Shown: piece by piece, positions 7,589 through 15,886 of the stretch | How positions within the stretch are numbered: the first letter of the stretch is position 1 | Layout of the letters: the number at the start of each line of letters is the position of its first letter | Assembly (NCBI GenBank): GCA_017462915.1 | Contig: JAFTQG010000009.1 | Location: forward strand, 1 to 50,775 | Direction: 5' to 3' | DNA length: 50,775 nucleotides | From: Prevotella sp. | GTDB lineage: Bacteria > Bacteroidota > Bacteroidia > Bacteroidales > Bacteroidaceae | Program-made: the position numbers and the translations under genes | Notes under the pieces: model-generated | Told to the model about the DNA's origin: nothing | The model's database searches: none | What the model saw: the letters and a program-made list of their open reading frames with translations, nothing else

Positions 7589-9484
7589 TTGGAAAAGGAT
7601 TACAGACAGATACTCAGACAATATTTTGGCTATGATGATTTCCGCGGGATACAGCGTGAAATCATAGAAAGCATTGGGGCCGGGCATGATACGCTCGGCC
7701 TCATGCCCACTGGTGGCGGAAAGTCCATTACATTCCAGGTCCCGGCATTGAGTATGCCGGGAGTCTGCATCGTAATCACTCCCCTTATCTCGTTGATGAA
7801 AGACCAGGTGGACCATCTTCGTCAGCGGGGCATAACGGCTTATGCCATATATTCAGGCCTGTCCCATAATGATATAGTAAAGATTCTTGATAATTGCATC
7901 TACGGTGATATCAAGTTCTTGTATGTCTCTCCCGAACGTCTGTCGTCATACATCTTTCTTGCAAAGCTCCGTCATATAGATGTAAGTTTTATTACTGTTG
8001 ATGAGGCGCACTGCATATCACAGTGGGGATATGATTTCCGACCGGCATATTTGCGTATTTCAGAGTTGCGTTCCATGCTTCCTGGGAAAGCGGTGCTTGC
8101 CCTTACGGCGACAGCGACACGTTCCGTTGTTGAGGATATACAGCAACAGCTTGCCTTCAAGGACGGACATGTCTTCCGCATGTCTTTCCGTCGCGACAAT
8201 ATATCGTATATCGTCCGTCATACGATGGACAGGAGAGCGGAGATTATCCATATTCTCAATAATGTAAGTGGCAGCACTATCATATACACGAACAGCCGTA
8301 AAGCCACCAAGGAACTGAGCGGCATGATTAATGAAGCAGGTATATCAGCGACGTTTTTCCATGCAGGACTGGATATAGCCGTGAAGACAAAGCGCCAGCA
8401 CGACTGGCACTGCGGTCTCGTCCGCGTGATAGTGGCGACCAATGCATTCGGCATGGGCATCGACAAGCCAGATGTCCGCCTTGTAATACATGCCGATGTC
8501 CCCTCTTCCATAGAGGCATACTTTCAGGAAGCAGGCAGAGCCGGACGCGATGGCAAGCTGTCGTACGCTGTATTGCTCAAGACACAGAGCACCCCGATGT
8601 TGTTGCGGCGCCGTGTGAGACTATCTTTCCCGGAGAAGGATTTTGTCAGGAAAGTCTATGAGCGCCTCGCTTATTATTATGAAATAGGTGTAGGCATGGG
8701 TAAGGAGCTGTCGTTTGTCTTCCCGTTAGGCAAATTCTGTACAGTATATGGTTATTCCATTAATGATGTAGATGCGGCACTGCATATTCTTGACAATGCA
8801 GGATATATCAAGTATGATTCTAATCCTGACGATAATTCGCGTGTGAAGTTCATCGTATCACGTGACGAGCTTTATCTCTTGCGCAATCTTCCGGAAGAAG
8901 TCGATGACATGATAGATGCCATGATGAGGCTGTATACTGGCCTTTTCAGTGATTACGTCTATGTTGATACAAGAGCCATAGCTTACAGATGTTCATCCAC
9001 GCCGCAGCGCATATATACCCTTCTCACGGATCTTCGCCGTAGAGGCATCATAGAGTTCATCCCTCCAAGGACAGAGCCTCGATTGACATTCCTTGTGAAT
9101 CGTGTCGATGAATGTCGTGTCTATATTCCACGGGAGGCATACGACAACTTGCGGGATACGATGACGGAGCATATAGAAAGCATGGTCCAATATATTAATA
9201 ATGATGTTGTATGTCGTCAGCAACAGCTCATAAGATATTTTGGAGAGGACAGCACTTATGAATGTGGAAAATGTGAGATATGTCTGGAAAAGAGGAAAAA
9301 GCCACAGGATACGCCCGTCGATATCAAGAAGGCGATTCTTGATTTGTTGTCAGACGGCAATAAGCGGCATATAAGGGAAATTGCCCAGTTGCCATATCAG
9401 AAGGAGCTCATTCACATGGCTGTCGCAGAACTTCTGGAGAATAATGATATAATATCAGACGGTATAACGGTTAAAATTAGTTAA
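7589..9484 (+). CDS. recQ: ATP-dependent DNA helicase RecQ
   Basis: 3'-5' superfamily 2 DNA helicase. The N-terminus has the RecQ motif 0 region (YFGYDDFRGIQREII, about 12-26), then Walker A PTGGGKS (40-46), DEAH (138-141) followed by CISQWGYDFRPAY, and motif VI EAGRAGRDGK. Near residues 550-570 Cys residues in YECGKCEIC form the RQC zinc site. No clear HRDC domain follows; the protein ends at 631 residues. Translation appears to begin at the TTG at 7589, 7 nt after recJ, giving the normal family N-terminus; no in-frame ATG does so. It is co-transcribed with recJ. Confidence 0.93.
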   Translation: MEKDYRQILRQYFGYDDFRGIQREIIESIGAGHDTLGLMPTGGGKSITFQVPALSMPGVCIVITPLISLMKDQVDHLRQRGITAYAIYSGLSHNDIVKILDNCIYGDIKFLYVSPERLSSYIFLAKLRHIDVSFITVDEAHCISQWGYDFRPAYLRISELRSMLPGKAVLALTATATRSVVEDIQQQLAFKDGHVFRMSFRRDNISYIVRHTMDRRAEIIHILNNVSGSTIIYTNSRKATKELSGMINEAGISATFFHAGLDIAVKTKRQHDWHCGLVRVIVATNAFGMGIDKPDVRLVIHADVPSSIEAYFQEAGRAGRDGKLSYAVLLKTQSTPMLLRRRVRLSFPEKDFVRKVYERLAYYYEIGVGMGKELSFVFPLGKFCTVYGYSINDVDAALHILDNAGYIKYDSNPDDNSRVKFIVSRDELYLLRNLPEEVDDMIDAMMRLYTGLFSDYVYVDTRAIAYRCSSTPQRIYTLLTDLRRRGIIEFIPPRTEPRLTFLVNRVDECRVYIPREAYDNLRDTMTEHIESMVQYINNDVVCRQQQLIRYFGEDSTYECGKCEICLEKRKKPQDTPVDIKKAILDLLSDGNKRHIREIAQLPYQKELIHMAVAELLENNDIISDGITVKIS

Positions 9485-9511
9485 ACGGAATGTACTTTTC
9501 CTTACGTTTTC

Positions 9512-9542
9512 TTGCTGAAGATATATAAAATATGTAATTTTG
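9512..9542 (+). promoter_or_regulatory. Promoter of the Phe/Tyr operon leader
   Basis: TTG (9512-9514), a 20-nt spacer and TAATTTTG (9535-9542) match the Bacteroidetes -33/-7 pattern. The predicted start near 9549 lies 16 nt before the leader-peptide ATG. Confidence 0.75.
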
Positions 9543-9564
9543 CAATCAAATAAGACAAAATAAT

Positions 9565-9636
9565 ATGAATAAGTCATTTACATACTTCTTTTACTATTAC
9601 TTTGCAAGACCATGTAAAGCGGGAAGTTGCGTGTAA
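9565..9636 (+). CDS. Phe/Tyr-rich leader peptide (pheL-like)
   Basis: A 23-codon reading frame, ATG to TAA, in which residues 5-13 read F-T-Y-F-F-Y-Y-Y-F: eight aromatic residues in nine, four Phe and four Tyr. Such a run by chance, placed between a promoter and a terminator ahead of a Phe/Tyr biosynthetic operon, is very unlikely. The family logic is that of E. coli pheL: shortage of charged tRNA-Phe or tRNA-Tyr stalls the ribosome on this run. The last codons (18-21, 9616-9627) contain the antiterminator strand AGCGGGA, so a ribosome that finishes the peptide covers it. No Shine-Dalgarno site is visible, as is usual here. Confidence 0.85.
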   Translation: MNKSFTYFFYYYFARPCKAGSCV

Positions 9637-9713
9637 ATTTCAACTTATGAAAGCAGATATATAAAAATCATATATGCAGAATCCCGCTCAGATATAAATC
9701 TGGCGGGTTTTTT
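9618..9713 (+). terminator. Attenuator: antiterminator strand and intrinsic terminator
   Basis: Terminator stem: CCCGC (9683-9687) plus CAGAT pairs with ATCTG plus GCGGG (to 9707), followed by six T (9708-9713). The competing antiterminator pairs AGCGGGA (9618-9624) with TCCCGCT (9682-9688), extended by TGC/GCA across a small internal loop. The two structures share the CCCGC strand and exclude each other. A further hairpin AAGTTG/CAACTT (about 9624-9646) may form in between. Confidence 0.85.
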
Positions 9714-9740
9714 GTTATAATATAAAAAACGAGTCAATAA

Positions 9741-10571
9741 ATGAAGCGAATAGCAATACAGGGATTTGAAGGTAGTTTTCATGACATCACGGCACACCAT
9801 TACTTCCAGGGTGAGCAGCTGCAGATGATATGCTGTGCCACATTTGAGGAGGTCTTTGAGCAGATGAAGAATGACCCTACTGTCATCGGACTGACTGCGA
9901 TAGAGAACACCATTGCCGGCTCTCTCCTTCATAATTACGAACTGTTGCTTCAGAGTGGCATGACCGTTGTCGGTGAGGACAAGACACATATCAGCCATTG
10001 CCTCTGCTGCCTTCCATCGCAGACCATAGAGGATATAAAGGAAGTACACTCACATCCTGTAGCGCTGATGCAGTGCCGACAATATTTGTCACAGCATCCG
10101 AATATGAGGATAATCGAGGCGGAAGATACGGCAGGTGCAGCACAGTGGATTGCCGAGAACAATGCGGAGGGCATTGCCGCTATCTGCCATGCCGATGCGG
10201 CAAGACTTTACGGCTTGACCGTCTTGGAGAACAATATAGAAGACAACAAGCACAACTATACCCGCTTCCTTGTTCTTTCAGATCCACGCAAGGCAGATAT
10301 GCTCCGTCCTATCAATGACACCAATAAGTCCAGCCTCGTGTTCTCGTTGCCTCACGAGGAAGGTTCTCTGTCACAGGTGCTGTCGATATTGAGCTTCTAT
10401 ACTATGCAGCTGACAAAGATACAGTCACTGCCGATAATCGGCAGAGAGTGGGAGTACCTCTTCTATGTAGATATAACATATACCAATCTTGTAAGATACC
10501 GTCAGGCTGTGGATGCCATTATCCCGCTGACTCGTGAATTGAAAATCCTCGGCGAATACAAAGCCGTATAA
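9741..10571 (+). CDS. pheA: Prephenate dehydratase (PheA)
   Basis: Converts prephenate to phenylpyruvate, the committed step to phenylalanine. The catalytic domain covers about residues 1-180, with IQGFEGSFHD at the N-terminus, GLTAIENTIAGS, and the active-site motif NYTRFLVLS. A C-terminal ACT domain covers about 190-270 (SLVFSLPHEEGSLSQVLSIL). The protein is monofunctional, with no fused chorismate mutase; that activity is on the AroF-type fusion two genes downstream. The ACT motifs that bind Phe in other PheA proteins (GALV and ESRP) read EGSLSQVL and IQSLP here, so feedback may differ. It is the first structural gene after the attenuator. Confidence 0.93.
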   Translation: MKRIAIQGFEGSFHDITAHHYFQGEQLQMICCATFEEVFEQMKNDPTVIGLTAIENTIAGSLLHNYELLLQSGMTVVGEDKTHISHCLCCLPSQTIEDIKEVHSHPVALMQCRQYLSQHPNMRIIEAEDTAGAAQWIAENNAEGIAAICHADAARLYGLTVLENNIEDNKHNYTRFLVLSDPRKADMLRPINDTNKSSLVFSLPHEEGSLSQVLSILSFYTMQLTKIQSLPIIGREWEYLFYVDITYTNLVRYRQAVDAIIPLTRELKILGEYKAV

Positions 10572-10588
10572 AAAATACTAAGACCGCT

Positions 10589-11749
10589 ATGATCAAGCCA
10601 GCAGACAGACTCAACTCAGTCCAGGAATACTATTTCAGCAGAAAGCTGAAAGAAGTGGCAAAGCTCAATGCTGATGGGAAGGATATAATATCCCTTGCTA
10701 TCGGTTCGCCTGACATGCCACCGTCAGAAAACACCGTCACACGACTCTGCGAAGTCGCACACGACCCCTCCGCACACGGCTATCAGCCGACAGTAGGAAC
10801 GCCGGAACTCAGGAAAGCCATGGCAGGATACTACAAGAGATGGTTTGATGTCGACCTTGACTGGCAGACGGAAATACAGCCTCTCATCGGTTCCAAGGAG
10901 GGCATACTGCATATAACACTCGCATTCTGCAATCCAGGTGACGAGATCCTTGTACCCAATCCGGGGTATCCGACATATACATCGCTCTCCAAGCTCCTCG
11001 GACAGAAGATAGTCAACTATACTCTCCGTGAGGATAATGGCTGGCAGCCTGACTGGGAACAGCTTGAAAGCATGGACCTTTCGCATGTAAAGCTCATGTG
11101 GACAAACTATCCCAACATGCCTACTGGCGGCAACGCCCAGATGGAGACCTATGAGCGGCTTGTTGAGTTTGCAAGGAAACATGATATAGTCGTAGTAAAC
11201 GATAATCCCTACTCTTTCATAATAAATGACAATCCCATATCGCTCCTTCAGGTTAAGGGTGCCAAGGACTGTTGCATCGAGCTTAACTCAATGTCCAAAA
11301 GCCACAATATGCCCGGCTGGCGTGTGGGGCTATGCGCGTCAAACAAAGAGTTCATATCATGGATTCTGAAAGTGAAGTCAAATATCGATTCCGGCACATT
11401 CCGCGGACTACAGCTTGCAGCGGCAGAGGCATATACAAATACAGACGAATGGCATCATGAGGCCAACTATACGATATATAAGCGCCGTCGTGTCATAGCG
11501 GAAGAAATCATGATGACGTTGGGATGCACTTTCGACCATACACAGGTCGGAATGTTCCTCTGGGGCAGGATACCTGATTCCTATAAAGACTGTGAGGAAC
11601 TCACTGAACGTGTGCTCCACGAGGCACGGGTATTCATCACCCCAGGCTTTATCTTCGGTTCAAACGGCGAGCGTTATATACGCATATCGCTCTGTGCCAA
11701 GGATGAGAAAATGCAGGAGGCACTCGACCGCATCAAGGCAATAATGTAG
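10589..11749 (+). CDS. PLP-dependent aminotransferase, class I, probably aromatic/aspartate
   Basis: Fold-type I aminotransferase of 386 residues. The PLP lysine is Lys237 in NSMSKSHNMPGWRVG; NYPNMPTG (173-180) and NDNPY (204-208) supply the other PLP contacts, and the C-terminal Arg is in ERYIRISL. Its place between pheA and the DAHP synthase gene suggests it transaminates phenylpyruvate and hydroxyphenylpyruvate to Phe and Tyr; this is inference. The SMSKSHNMPGWR motif also resembles LL-diaminopimelate and aspartate aminotransferases, so a broader specificity is possible. It lies 17 nt after pheA, in the same operon. Confidence 0.88.
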   Translation: MIKPADRLNSVQEYYFSRKLKEVAKLNADGKDIISLAIGSPDMPPSENTVTRLCEVAHDPSAHGYQPTVGTPELRKAMAGYYKRWFDVDLDWQTEIQPLIGSKEGILHITLAFCNPGDEILVPNPGYPTYTSLSKLLGQKIVNYTLREDNGWQPDWEQLESMDLSHVKLMWTNYPNMPTGGNAQMETYERLVEFARKHDIVVVNDNPYSFIINDNPISLLQVKGAKDCCIELNSMSKSHNMPGWRVGLCASNKEFISWILKVKSNIDSGTFRGLQLAAAEAYTNTDEWHHEANYTIYKRRRVIAEEIMMTLGCTFDHTQVGMFLWGRIPDSYKDCEELTERVLHEARVFITPGFIFGSNGERYIRISLCAKDEKMQEALDRIKAIM

Positions 11750-11825
11750 TGCAGTAGAGCTTCACCGGCATCCGTTTTGCCAATGAAGCCCATGGATAAA
11801 GAATAACGAAAAAACAGATATAAGA

Positions 11826-12890
11826 ATGGAACTCAACCTTAAACCACTCAATTTACCAAGTGATCAGAAACGCCCGTTTGTCATAGCAGGCCCTTGCTCG
11901 GCAGAGACAGAAGAGCAGGTGATGTCTACAGCGACGGAACTTGCAGCCAAAGGCTGCCACATGTTCCGTGCCGGAGTATGGAAGCCACGTACCAAACCTG
12001 GAGGCTTTGAAGGCCACGGAGAACCGGCTCTGCAATGGATGAAGCAAGTGAAGGATACCACAGGCATGTGCATAGGCACGGAAGTCGCAACGCCAGAACA
12101 TGTGGAGCTTGCCATGAAGTACGGCATAGACATCCTATGGATAGGAGCACGCACGTCAGCCAATCCGTTTGCCATGCAGGCCCTTGCAGATTCCATGAAA
12201 GGGCTTGACATCCCTGTGTTCGTCAAGAACCCTGTCAATCCTGATCTTGAACTGTGGATTGGAGCCCTTGAGAGGCTGAATGCCGCAGGTTTGGAGAAGC
12301 TGGCAGTAATCCATCGCGGATTCTCTTCTTTCGACAAGACAATCTACCGCAACCAGCCGATGTGGCAGATACCTATCGAGCTACGCCGACGCATCCCTGA
12401 ACTGCCTATCATCTGCGACCCTTCCCATATGGGTGGTAAGCGCGAACTTATAGCTCCGCTGTGCCAGCAGGCTCTTGACCTCGGCGTTGACGGATTGATG
12501 GTAGAGGCTCACTGCAATCCTGATAAAGCCTGGTCTGACGCCAAGCAGCAGGTAACTCCTGATGTACTGGACTACATACTCTCGCTCCTTATCGTCCGTG
12601 ATTCAGCTTGGACGACAGAAGGCATACAGAAGCTGCGTCATGAGATAGACGTCATAGACAACCAGCTGATGGACCTCCTCTCAAAGCGTATGCGTATCTG
12701 CCGCGAGATAGGACAGTATAAGAAAGAACACAATATGACTGTCCTCCAGACAGGTCGCTATAGCGAGATTCTCAACAAGCGCGGAGCACAGGGCGCACTC
12801 TGCGGTATGGCACCTGACTTTGTAAAGCAGATCTTCGAGCACATCCATGAAGAGTCTGTACGTCAGCAACTTGAAATAGTAGGAAAATAA
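11826..12890 (+). CDS. aroF: Bifunctional DAHP synthase / chorismate mutase
   Basis: A fusion of two shikimate-pathway activities. Residues 1 to about 262 are a type I-beta DAHP synthase: RPFVIAGPCSAE (16-27), KPRTKPGGFEGHGE and CDPSHMGGKREL. It joins phosphoenolpyruvate and erythrose-4-phosphate. Residues about 265-354 are an AroQ-type chorismate mutase (LRHEIDVIDNQLMDLLSKRM, then REIGQYKKEH). The mutase half makes prephenate for the flanking pheA and tyrA products, so the operon runs from DAHP to Phe and Tyr except for the common middle steps. This domain order is usual in Bacteroidetes. It follows the aminotransferase by 76 nt. The symbol is used loosely. Confidence 0.93.
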   Translation: MELNLKPLNLPSDQKRPFVIAGPCSAETEEQVMSTATELAAKGCHMFRAGVWKPRTKPGGFEGHGEPALQWMKQVKDTTGMCIGTEVATPEHVELAMKYGIDILWIGARTSANPFAMQALADSMKGLDIPVFVKNPVNPDLELWIGALERLNAAGLEKLAVIHRGFSSFDKTIYRNQPMWQIPIELRRRIPELPIICDPSHMGGKRELIAPLCQQALDLGVDGLMVEAHCNPDKAWSDAKQQVTPDVLDYILSLLIVRDSAWTTEGIQKLRHEIDVIDNQLMDLLSKRMRICREIGQYKKEHNMTVLQTGRYSEILNKRGAQGALCGMAPDFVKQIFEHIHEESVRQQLEIVGK

Positions 12891-12903
12891 TCGGCGATAT
12901 AAT

Positions 12904-13698
12904 ATGAAGATACTTGTATTGGGAGCAGGAAAGATGGGGAGCTTCTTCATCGACCTGCTGAGCTTCGACCATGAAGTTGCAGCGTTCGAGAAAGACCTCA
13001 AGCGCCTGCGTTTCACCTACAACTGCCAGCGATTCTCCACACTGGAGGAAATCAAGGCCTTCGAGCCGGAACTGGTTATCAATGCCGTCACCGTGAAGTA
13101 TACCATACCGGCATTTGACGAGATACTGCCATATATCCCAGCGGGCTGTATCATCTCCGACATCAGTTCAGTAAAGACAGGACTCCATGACTACTACATG
13201 CAGACAGGACACCGCTATGTATCCACCCATCCGATGTTCGGGCCGACATTTGCTAACCTCCAGCAACTCTCTGAAGAGAATGCCATAATCATCAATGAAG
13301 GCGATTACATGGGACGCTGCTTCTTCAAGGACCTCTATTCACGCCTCGGACTCAATATCTACGAGTACACCTTCGAGGAGCACGATCGCACTATGGCATA
13401 TTCGCTGAGCATCCCCTTTGTGTCGACCTTTGTCTTCTCTGCTGTAATGGAACATCAGGATGCCCCAGGCACGACATTCAAGCGTCACATGCGCATAGCT
13501 AAGGGAGTGCTAAACGAGGACGACTACCTGCTGCAGGAAGTCCTTTTCAATCCCTATACCCATGACAACGTGGCGAAGATACGCACCGAATTGAAAGAGC
13601 TGCTTGCTATTATCGACAATAAAGACGCTGATGCCATGCACCGCTATCTTGAAAAGATACGCCACAACGTAGAGCGGGACATAAACGAGATAAAGTAA
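12904..13698 (+). CDS. tyrA: Prephenate dehydrogenase (TyrA)
   Basis: NAD-dependent oxidative decarboxylation of prephenate to 4-hydroxyphenylpyruvate for tyrosine. The dinucleotide motif GAGKMG is at 7-12. The catalytic His109 is in VSTHPMFGPTF. The C-terminal half is helical, as in TyrA dimers. At 264 residues it lacks an ACT domain and any fused mutase. It follows the DAHP synthase/chorismate mutase gene by 13 nt and ends the operon, with an inverted repeat immediately after. Confidence 0.92.
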   Translation: MKILVLGAGKMGSFFIDLLSFDHEVAAFEKDLKRLRFTYNCQRFSTLEEIKAFEPELVINAVTVKYTIPAFDEILPYIPAGCIISDISSVKTGLHDYYMQTGHRYVSTHPMFGPTFANLQQLSEENAIIINEGDYMGRCFFKDLYSRLGLNIYEYTFEEHDRTMAYSLSIPFVSTFVFSAVMEHQDAPGTTFKRHMRIAKGVLNEDDYLLQEVLFNPYTHDNVAKIRTELKELLAIIDNKDADAMHRYLEKIRHNVERDINEIK

Positions 13699-13711
13699 TG
13701 ATGGTTGCATA

Positions 13712-13791
13712 CGGTTATACGGTTAGGAGGTTTTACGGAGATTGCCTTTCCTGTGACCGCCAAACCGTATAACTGTCCAACCGTATAACCG
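13712..13791. repeat. Inverted repeat of the CGGTT family, copy 1
   Basis: CGGTTATACGGTT (13712-13724) pairs perfectly with AACCGTATAACCG (13779-13791). Inside are ACGGAGATTGCC and further partial units. It lies between tyrA and the rhodanese gene and may end the tyrA transcript. Related elements are at 20080 and 37936. Confidence 0.7.
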
Positions 13792-13796
13792 AAACT

Positions 13797-14177
13797 ATGA
13801 ACAAAACGACCAAAATATTCATGGGACTGATAGCCTTTATAAGCTGCATGTTAGGATGTAATGCCCAGACAGACAAGTTCAAGAGTGTCGGACCGGAAGA
13901 GTTCCGTGCAGTGATAGCCGACACAGCTACAGTGCTGCTCGATGTGCGCACGCCAGAGGAGTACGCCGAGGGACACATCGGAGACGCAAGGAATATCGAT
14001 GTGCTCAGTGATGATTTTGAGACAGCGGTCTTAGCCTCACTGCCTGCAGACAAGACCATTGCTGTCTACTGCCGCAGTGGCAGACGAAGCAAGAAAGCCG
14101 CTACCATCCTCGCGGAGCATGGATATGATGTAGTGGAACTCGAGACAGGATATCTCGGATGGATAAAGGAGAAGTGA
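13797..14177 (+). CDS. Rhodanese-domain lipoprotein
   Basis: Single rhodanese domain (about 30-126) with the active-site loop YCRSGRRS, Cys92, and the upstream motif LLDVRTPEEYAEGHI. The N-terminus is a lipoprotein signal (FISCMLGC, lipidated Cys21), so the protein is membrane-anchored in the periplasm or outer membrane. Rhodaneses carry persulfide sulfur on this Cys; the true donor and acceptor are unknown. It starts 5 nt after the CGGTT inverted repeat and has no obvious partner gene. Confidence 0.88.
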   Translation: MNKTTKIFMGLIAFISCMLGCNAQTDKFKSVGPEEFRAVIADTATVLLDVRTPEEYAEGHIGDARNIDVLSDDFETAVLASLPADKTIAVYCRSGRRSKKAATILAEHGYDVVELETGYLGWIKEK

Positions 14178-14269
14178 ATGTTGTTTTAAGAAGGCTGTCC
14201 TTGTTTGTATTTTGCAGTCCTGAATACAAATGTATTGCATACATGAGAGGACTAATGTCATACTTGATA

Positions 14270-14332
14270 TAATGTCAGCATTTTACAATTAGCCCCAAGG
14301 CTTATAGTCTGTATTGCAAAATGCTGACATTA
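14270..14332. terminator. Bidirectional terminator hairpin
   Basis: TAATGTCAGCATTTT (14270-14284) pairs perfectly over 15 bp with AAAATGCTGACATTA (14318-14332). It lies between the convergent rhodanese and HxlR genes and overlaps the last codon of the latter. Confidence 0.75.
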
Positions 14333-14734
14333 TTGTTTCTTCTTAATCTGTTGCCGACTATTTCTTGCTTTGTTTATCTCCTCAAAATGGAGATGTCCCC
14401 ACTCTATTATATAGCCAATCTCCCTTAAGAAACTTTTTCCCAATGGAGTGACAGTATATTCCACACATGGAGGAAACGTATCGTGTTCGTTGCGTGAGGC
14501 AAGCCCTTCGGACTCAAGATAGTCAAGTGTGGAGGCAAGCATCTTCTCAGAAATGCCTGGGATTTCCCTGAACAAATCTCCAAAACGTGTCCCAAGACAA
14601 GTATTTTCTTTATGTTCAGAGGATTGTTTGCTTGTATCTTCTATACATAGCAATATAACCAAAGCCCATTTATGGCTCATCCATTCAAGGACAGGTGCCG
14701 CCTTGCAATATCTGTAATCAAGTTTTTTATTCAT
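14330..14734 (-). CDS. HxlR-family winged-helix regulator
   Basis: Transcription factor of 134 residues with the HxlR pattern: C10 near the N-terminus (YRYCKAAPVLEWMSHKWALVI), the recognition-helix region FGDLFREIPGISEKMLASTL, and the wing VEYTVTPLGKSFL. An insertion rich in polar residues (about 34-46) precedes the recognition helix. The ATG at 14734 begins the conserved part. It is divergent from the radical SAM gene, which it may control together with itself. A small dyad TGCCGG-7-CCGGCA (14748-14766) lies in its leader. Confidence 0.85.
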   Translation of the reverse strand: MNKKLDYRYCKAAPVLEWMSHKWALVILLCIEDTSKQSSEHKENTCLGTRFGDLFREIPGISEKMLASTLDYLESEGLASRNEHDTFPPCVEYTVTPLGKSFLREIGYIIEWGHLHFEEINKARNSRQQIKKKQ

Positions 14735-14779
14735 CTGTATGTCAGTTTGCCGGTTCTTTGCCGGCATTTGTTTTTTTTG

Positions 14780-14787
14780 CAAAGTTA
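14780..14787 (-). promoter_or_regulatory. -7 box for the HxlR gene
   Basis: TAACTTTG on the minus strand, 46 nt upstream of the HxlR ATG. No good -33 TTG is seen. Confidence 0.45.
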
Positions 14788-14876
14788 CATGAAAAAAAAC
14801 ACTTCGACAGGATAATACTAACAACAATGTAAGGGGAATATACCAGAAATATCTTTCCCAGATGTGCCCGTTATGC

Positions 14877-14884
14877 TACCTTTG
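14877..14884 (+). promoter_or_regulatory. -7 box for the radical SAM gene
   Basis: TACCTTTG, 108 nt upstream of the radical SAM ATG, leaving a leader of about 100 nt in which I see no clear structure or leader peptide. The -33 region is a weak TTT. Confidence 0.45.
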
Positions 14885-14992
14885 CAGTCGAATAAAGTAA
14901 AATGGTAGAAAGATGAATCATATATCCTTTATGGAATAAATGATGATAGATTTATCAGTCTGCTGATTTTGAAACCCTAAAAACACTGCACA

Positions 14993-15886
14993 ATGATTCC
15001 GACATTACATTTCAACGGCCCTGTATGGCGACCGCCATACGAATCGACTGCACAGCTGCTACAGGTGACAGCAGGATGTACATGGCATAGATGCAAATTC
15101 TGTACACTATACGGTCAGCAACGTTTCAGAATGTCTCCTGTAAGCGAGATAGAAAGTGACCTGCGTATTATAAAGAGATTCCAGCCACGTGCCCGACGTA
15201 TATTTCTGACAGGAGCCAATCCTTTTGTGCTCACGACCGACAAACTTGCCGATATAGCACAGCTTATACGCAGATACATAAGTGAAGGGCAACCGACCAT
15301 CGGCTGTTTTGCCCGTGTGACTGATATCGCAGACAAGTCTGTTGATAATCTGAGGCTGTTGCATCAGCTGGGATATGACTATATCACCATCGGTGTTGAA
15401 AGCGGAGACAGTGATACACTGACGCGAGTGAATAAAGGGTATGTTGCAGAGGACATCCTGATACAGCTGCATAAACTTGACGAGGCAGGCATCCGTTATA
15501 ACCTGTTCTATCTCGCAGGCTTGGCTGGCGCAGGCAACGGCAAGCGTAATGCCATGCGTTCGGCAGAACTTTTCAGCAAGCTATCGCCTGTAAGCATTGG
15601 TATACTTTCACTCACTCTTTTTCCTGAGAGCGAGTTGTATAAAGAAGTTCAGGACGATCTTTTCAAGGAAGCGTCAGAGCATGAACGACTTGACGAGATA
15701 ATGTGTCTCGTCCGCAATCTGCAATGCCGTACACATATACTTGGCCGTACAGTAAGCAATCCAGTGCCGTTTACAGGTTATATTCCTACCGACCGTCAGA
15801 CGATTCTGGACACATTGTCTTCTGTCAGATCCTCACTGAGTGAGCAGGAGTTGCGCGATTACCGTGACGGCATCGTCTCGCTGTGA
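14993..15886 (+). CDS. Radical SAM protein of unknown substrate (COG1032-like)
   Basis: Radical SAM enzyme of 297 residues. The cluster cysteines are Cys29, Cys34 and Cys37 (CTWHRCKFC), a CX4CX2C spacing rather than the common CX3CX2C. The TIM-barrel region contains FLTGANPFVLTTD and DYITIGVESGDSDTL, which resemble the SAM-binding and HemN-like oxidoreductase set. No C-terminal auxiliary Cys cluster is obvious. The substrate is unknown. It is divergent from the HxlR regulator. The last codons lie inside a large inverted repeat (15862-15915). Confidence 0.85.
   Translation: MIPTLHFNGPVWRPPYESTAQLLQVTAGCTWHRCKFCTLYGQQRFRMSPVSEIESDLRIIKRFQPRARRIFLTGANPFVLTTDKLADIAQLIRRYISEGQPTIGCFARVTDIADKSVDNLRLLHQLGYDYITIGVESGDSDTLTRVNKGYVAEDILIQLHKLDEAGIRYNLFYLAGLAGAGNGKRNAMRSAELFSKLSPVSIGILSLTLFPESELYKEVQDDLFKEASEHERLDEIMCLVRNLQCRTHILGRTVSNPVPFTGYIPTDRQTILDTLSSVRSSLSEQELRDYRDGIVSL

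Noticed and set aside
9549-9740. T-box or riboswitch ahead of pheA
   Set aside because: No T-box (TGGNACC-like) sequence is present, and the aromatic leader frame with competing hairpins explains the region.
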